Below, piece after piece: positions 23,447 to 23,491 of a stretch of 23,491 bases of DNA. Position 1 is the stretch's first letter. Each line of letters starts with the position of its first letter. Under the pieces are notes generated by a model. The model searched no databases. It had not been told where the DNA came from and saw nothing but the letters and a program-made list of their open reading frames with translations. The stretch comes from Desulfobacteraceae bacterium (GTDB taxonomy: Bacteria > Desulfobacterota > Desulfobacteria > Desulfobacterales > Desulfobacteraceae). A program made the position numbers and the translations under genes. The stretch spans positions 1-23,491 of the forward strand of contig PIVQ01000037.1 in NCBI GenBank assembly GCA_003354055.1. The letters are read 5' to 3'.

Positions 23447-23491
23447 ATGAAAATGACCCGAAAAAGAAGACAGTTCTCGGACAAATTTAAG
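23447..23491 (+). CDS. IS3-family transposase OrfA, first 15 codons
   Basis: Only MKMTRKRRQFSDKFK is present before the window ends. This matches the N-terminus of the IS3-family OrfA (InsE-like helix-turn-helix protein), which normally continues with KAKVALEAL-type sequence. AAAGGA precedes the ATG. Full-length OrfA proteins are about 90-110 residues and are followed by the DDE integrase OrfB through a frameshift. Either could be broken outside the window. Confidence 0.7.
   Translation, partial: MKMTRKRRQFSDKFK

Larger units (their letters stand above)
23375..23491 (+). mobile_element. Left end of an IS3-family insertion sequence (continues past the right edge)
   Basis: The transposase start at 23447 has the MTRKRRQFSDKFK N-terminus characteristic of IS3-family OrfA proteins. 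The preceding roughly 70 bases are non-coding with two perfect hairpins, CCACTT/AAGTGG (23398-23413) and GCGTCCT/AGGACGC (23419-23446). IS3-family ends begin with 5'-TG; the TG at 23375 is a candidate tip. The exact boundary is uncertain because neither the other end nor the target duplication is in the window. Confidence 0.65.

Overview
The window looks like a chromosomal segment from an anaerobic deltaproteobacterium (Desulfobacterota), most likely a Desulfobacteraceae-type sulfate reducer. This placement is inferred from several things: the protein flavour, a LUD-family protein beside an apparent selenocysteine-encoding gene, an AMP-forming acetyl-CoA synthetase, paired SurA-type genes, and the mix of HD-GYP, MotAB and PilZ genes. 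No rRNA or tRNA gene is visible to confirm it.

Layout. (1) Positions 1-978, minus strand: the 5' part of acetyl-CoA synthetase, followed by a roughly 670-base AT-rich spacer with a 3 x 12 bp tandem repeat. (2) 1652-2930, plus strand: a LUD-domain protein and, one base later, a DUF166-like gene. The second gene is read through an in-frame TGA and is best explained as a selenoprotein; a bacterial SECIS-like hairpin follows the TGA directly. (3) 2937-7626, minus strand: HD-GYP phosphodiesterase, then a promoter, then motA-motB-pilZ-dinB-acyP, all overlapping or nearly abutting. The c-di-GMP parts (HD-GYP, PilZ) bracket the flagellar stator genes. (4) 7894-12446, plus strand: a peptide-type ABC substrate-binding lipoprotein and two ATPases with no permease genes. 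A cold-shock gene with its own leader and terminator sits between the ATPases. (5) 12536-17468, plus strand: a periplasmic chaperone pair (SurA-N lipoprotein and SurA-like isomerase), mgtE, recO and a GHMP-family sugar kinase. (6) 17575-20610: a small unknown protein, a nucleoside-phosphorylase-family protein and ligA, chained by overlaps.

(7) 20611-23491 is different in character and looks like an accessory, possibly defence-related, island. It opens with an imperfect inverted repeat of about 180 bp. A cluster follows: a coiled-coil plus CHAT (caspase-like) protease with visible His/Cys dyad, a two-helix membrane mini-protein, a structured intergenic stretch, an unrecognised mainly helical protein, and the start of a fourth gene. 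The fourth gene begins with a membrane-type segment and is cut off by the left end of an IS3-family element, whose transposase begins at the window edge. A 17-base motif recurs at three gene boundaries of this cluster.

The two most notable items are the candidate DUF166-like selenoprotein and the CHAT-protease cluster. All functional statements come from reading motifs by eye. No database search or folding program was run.
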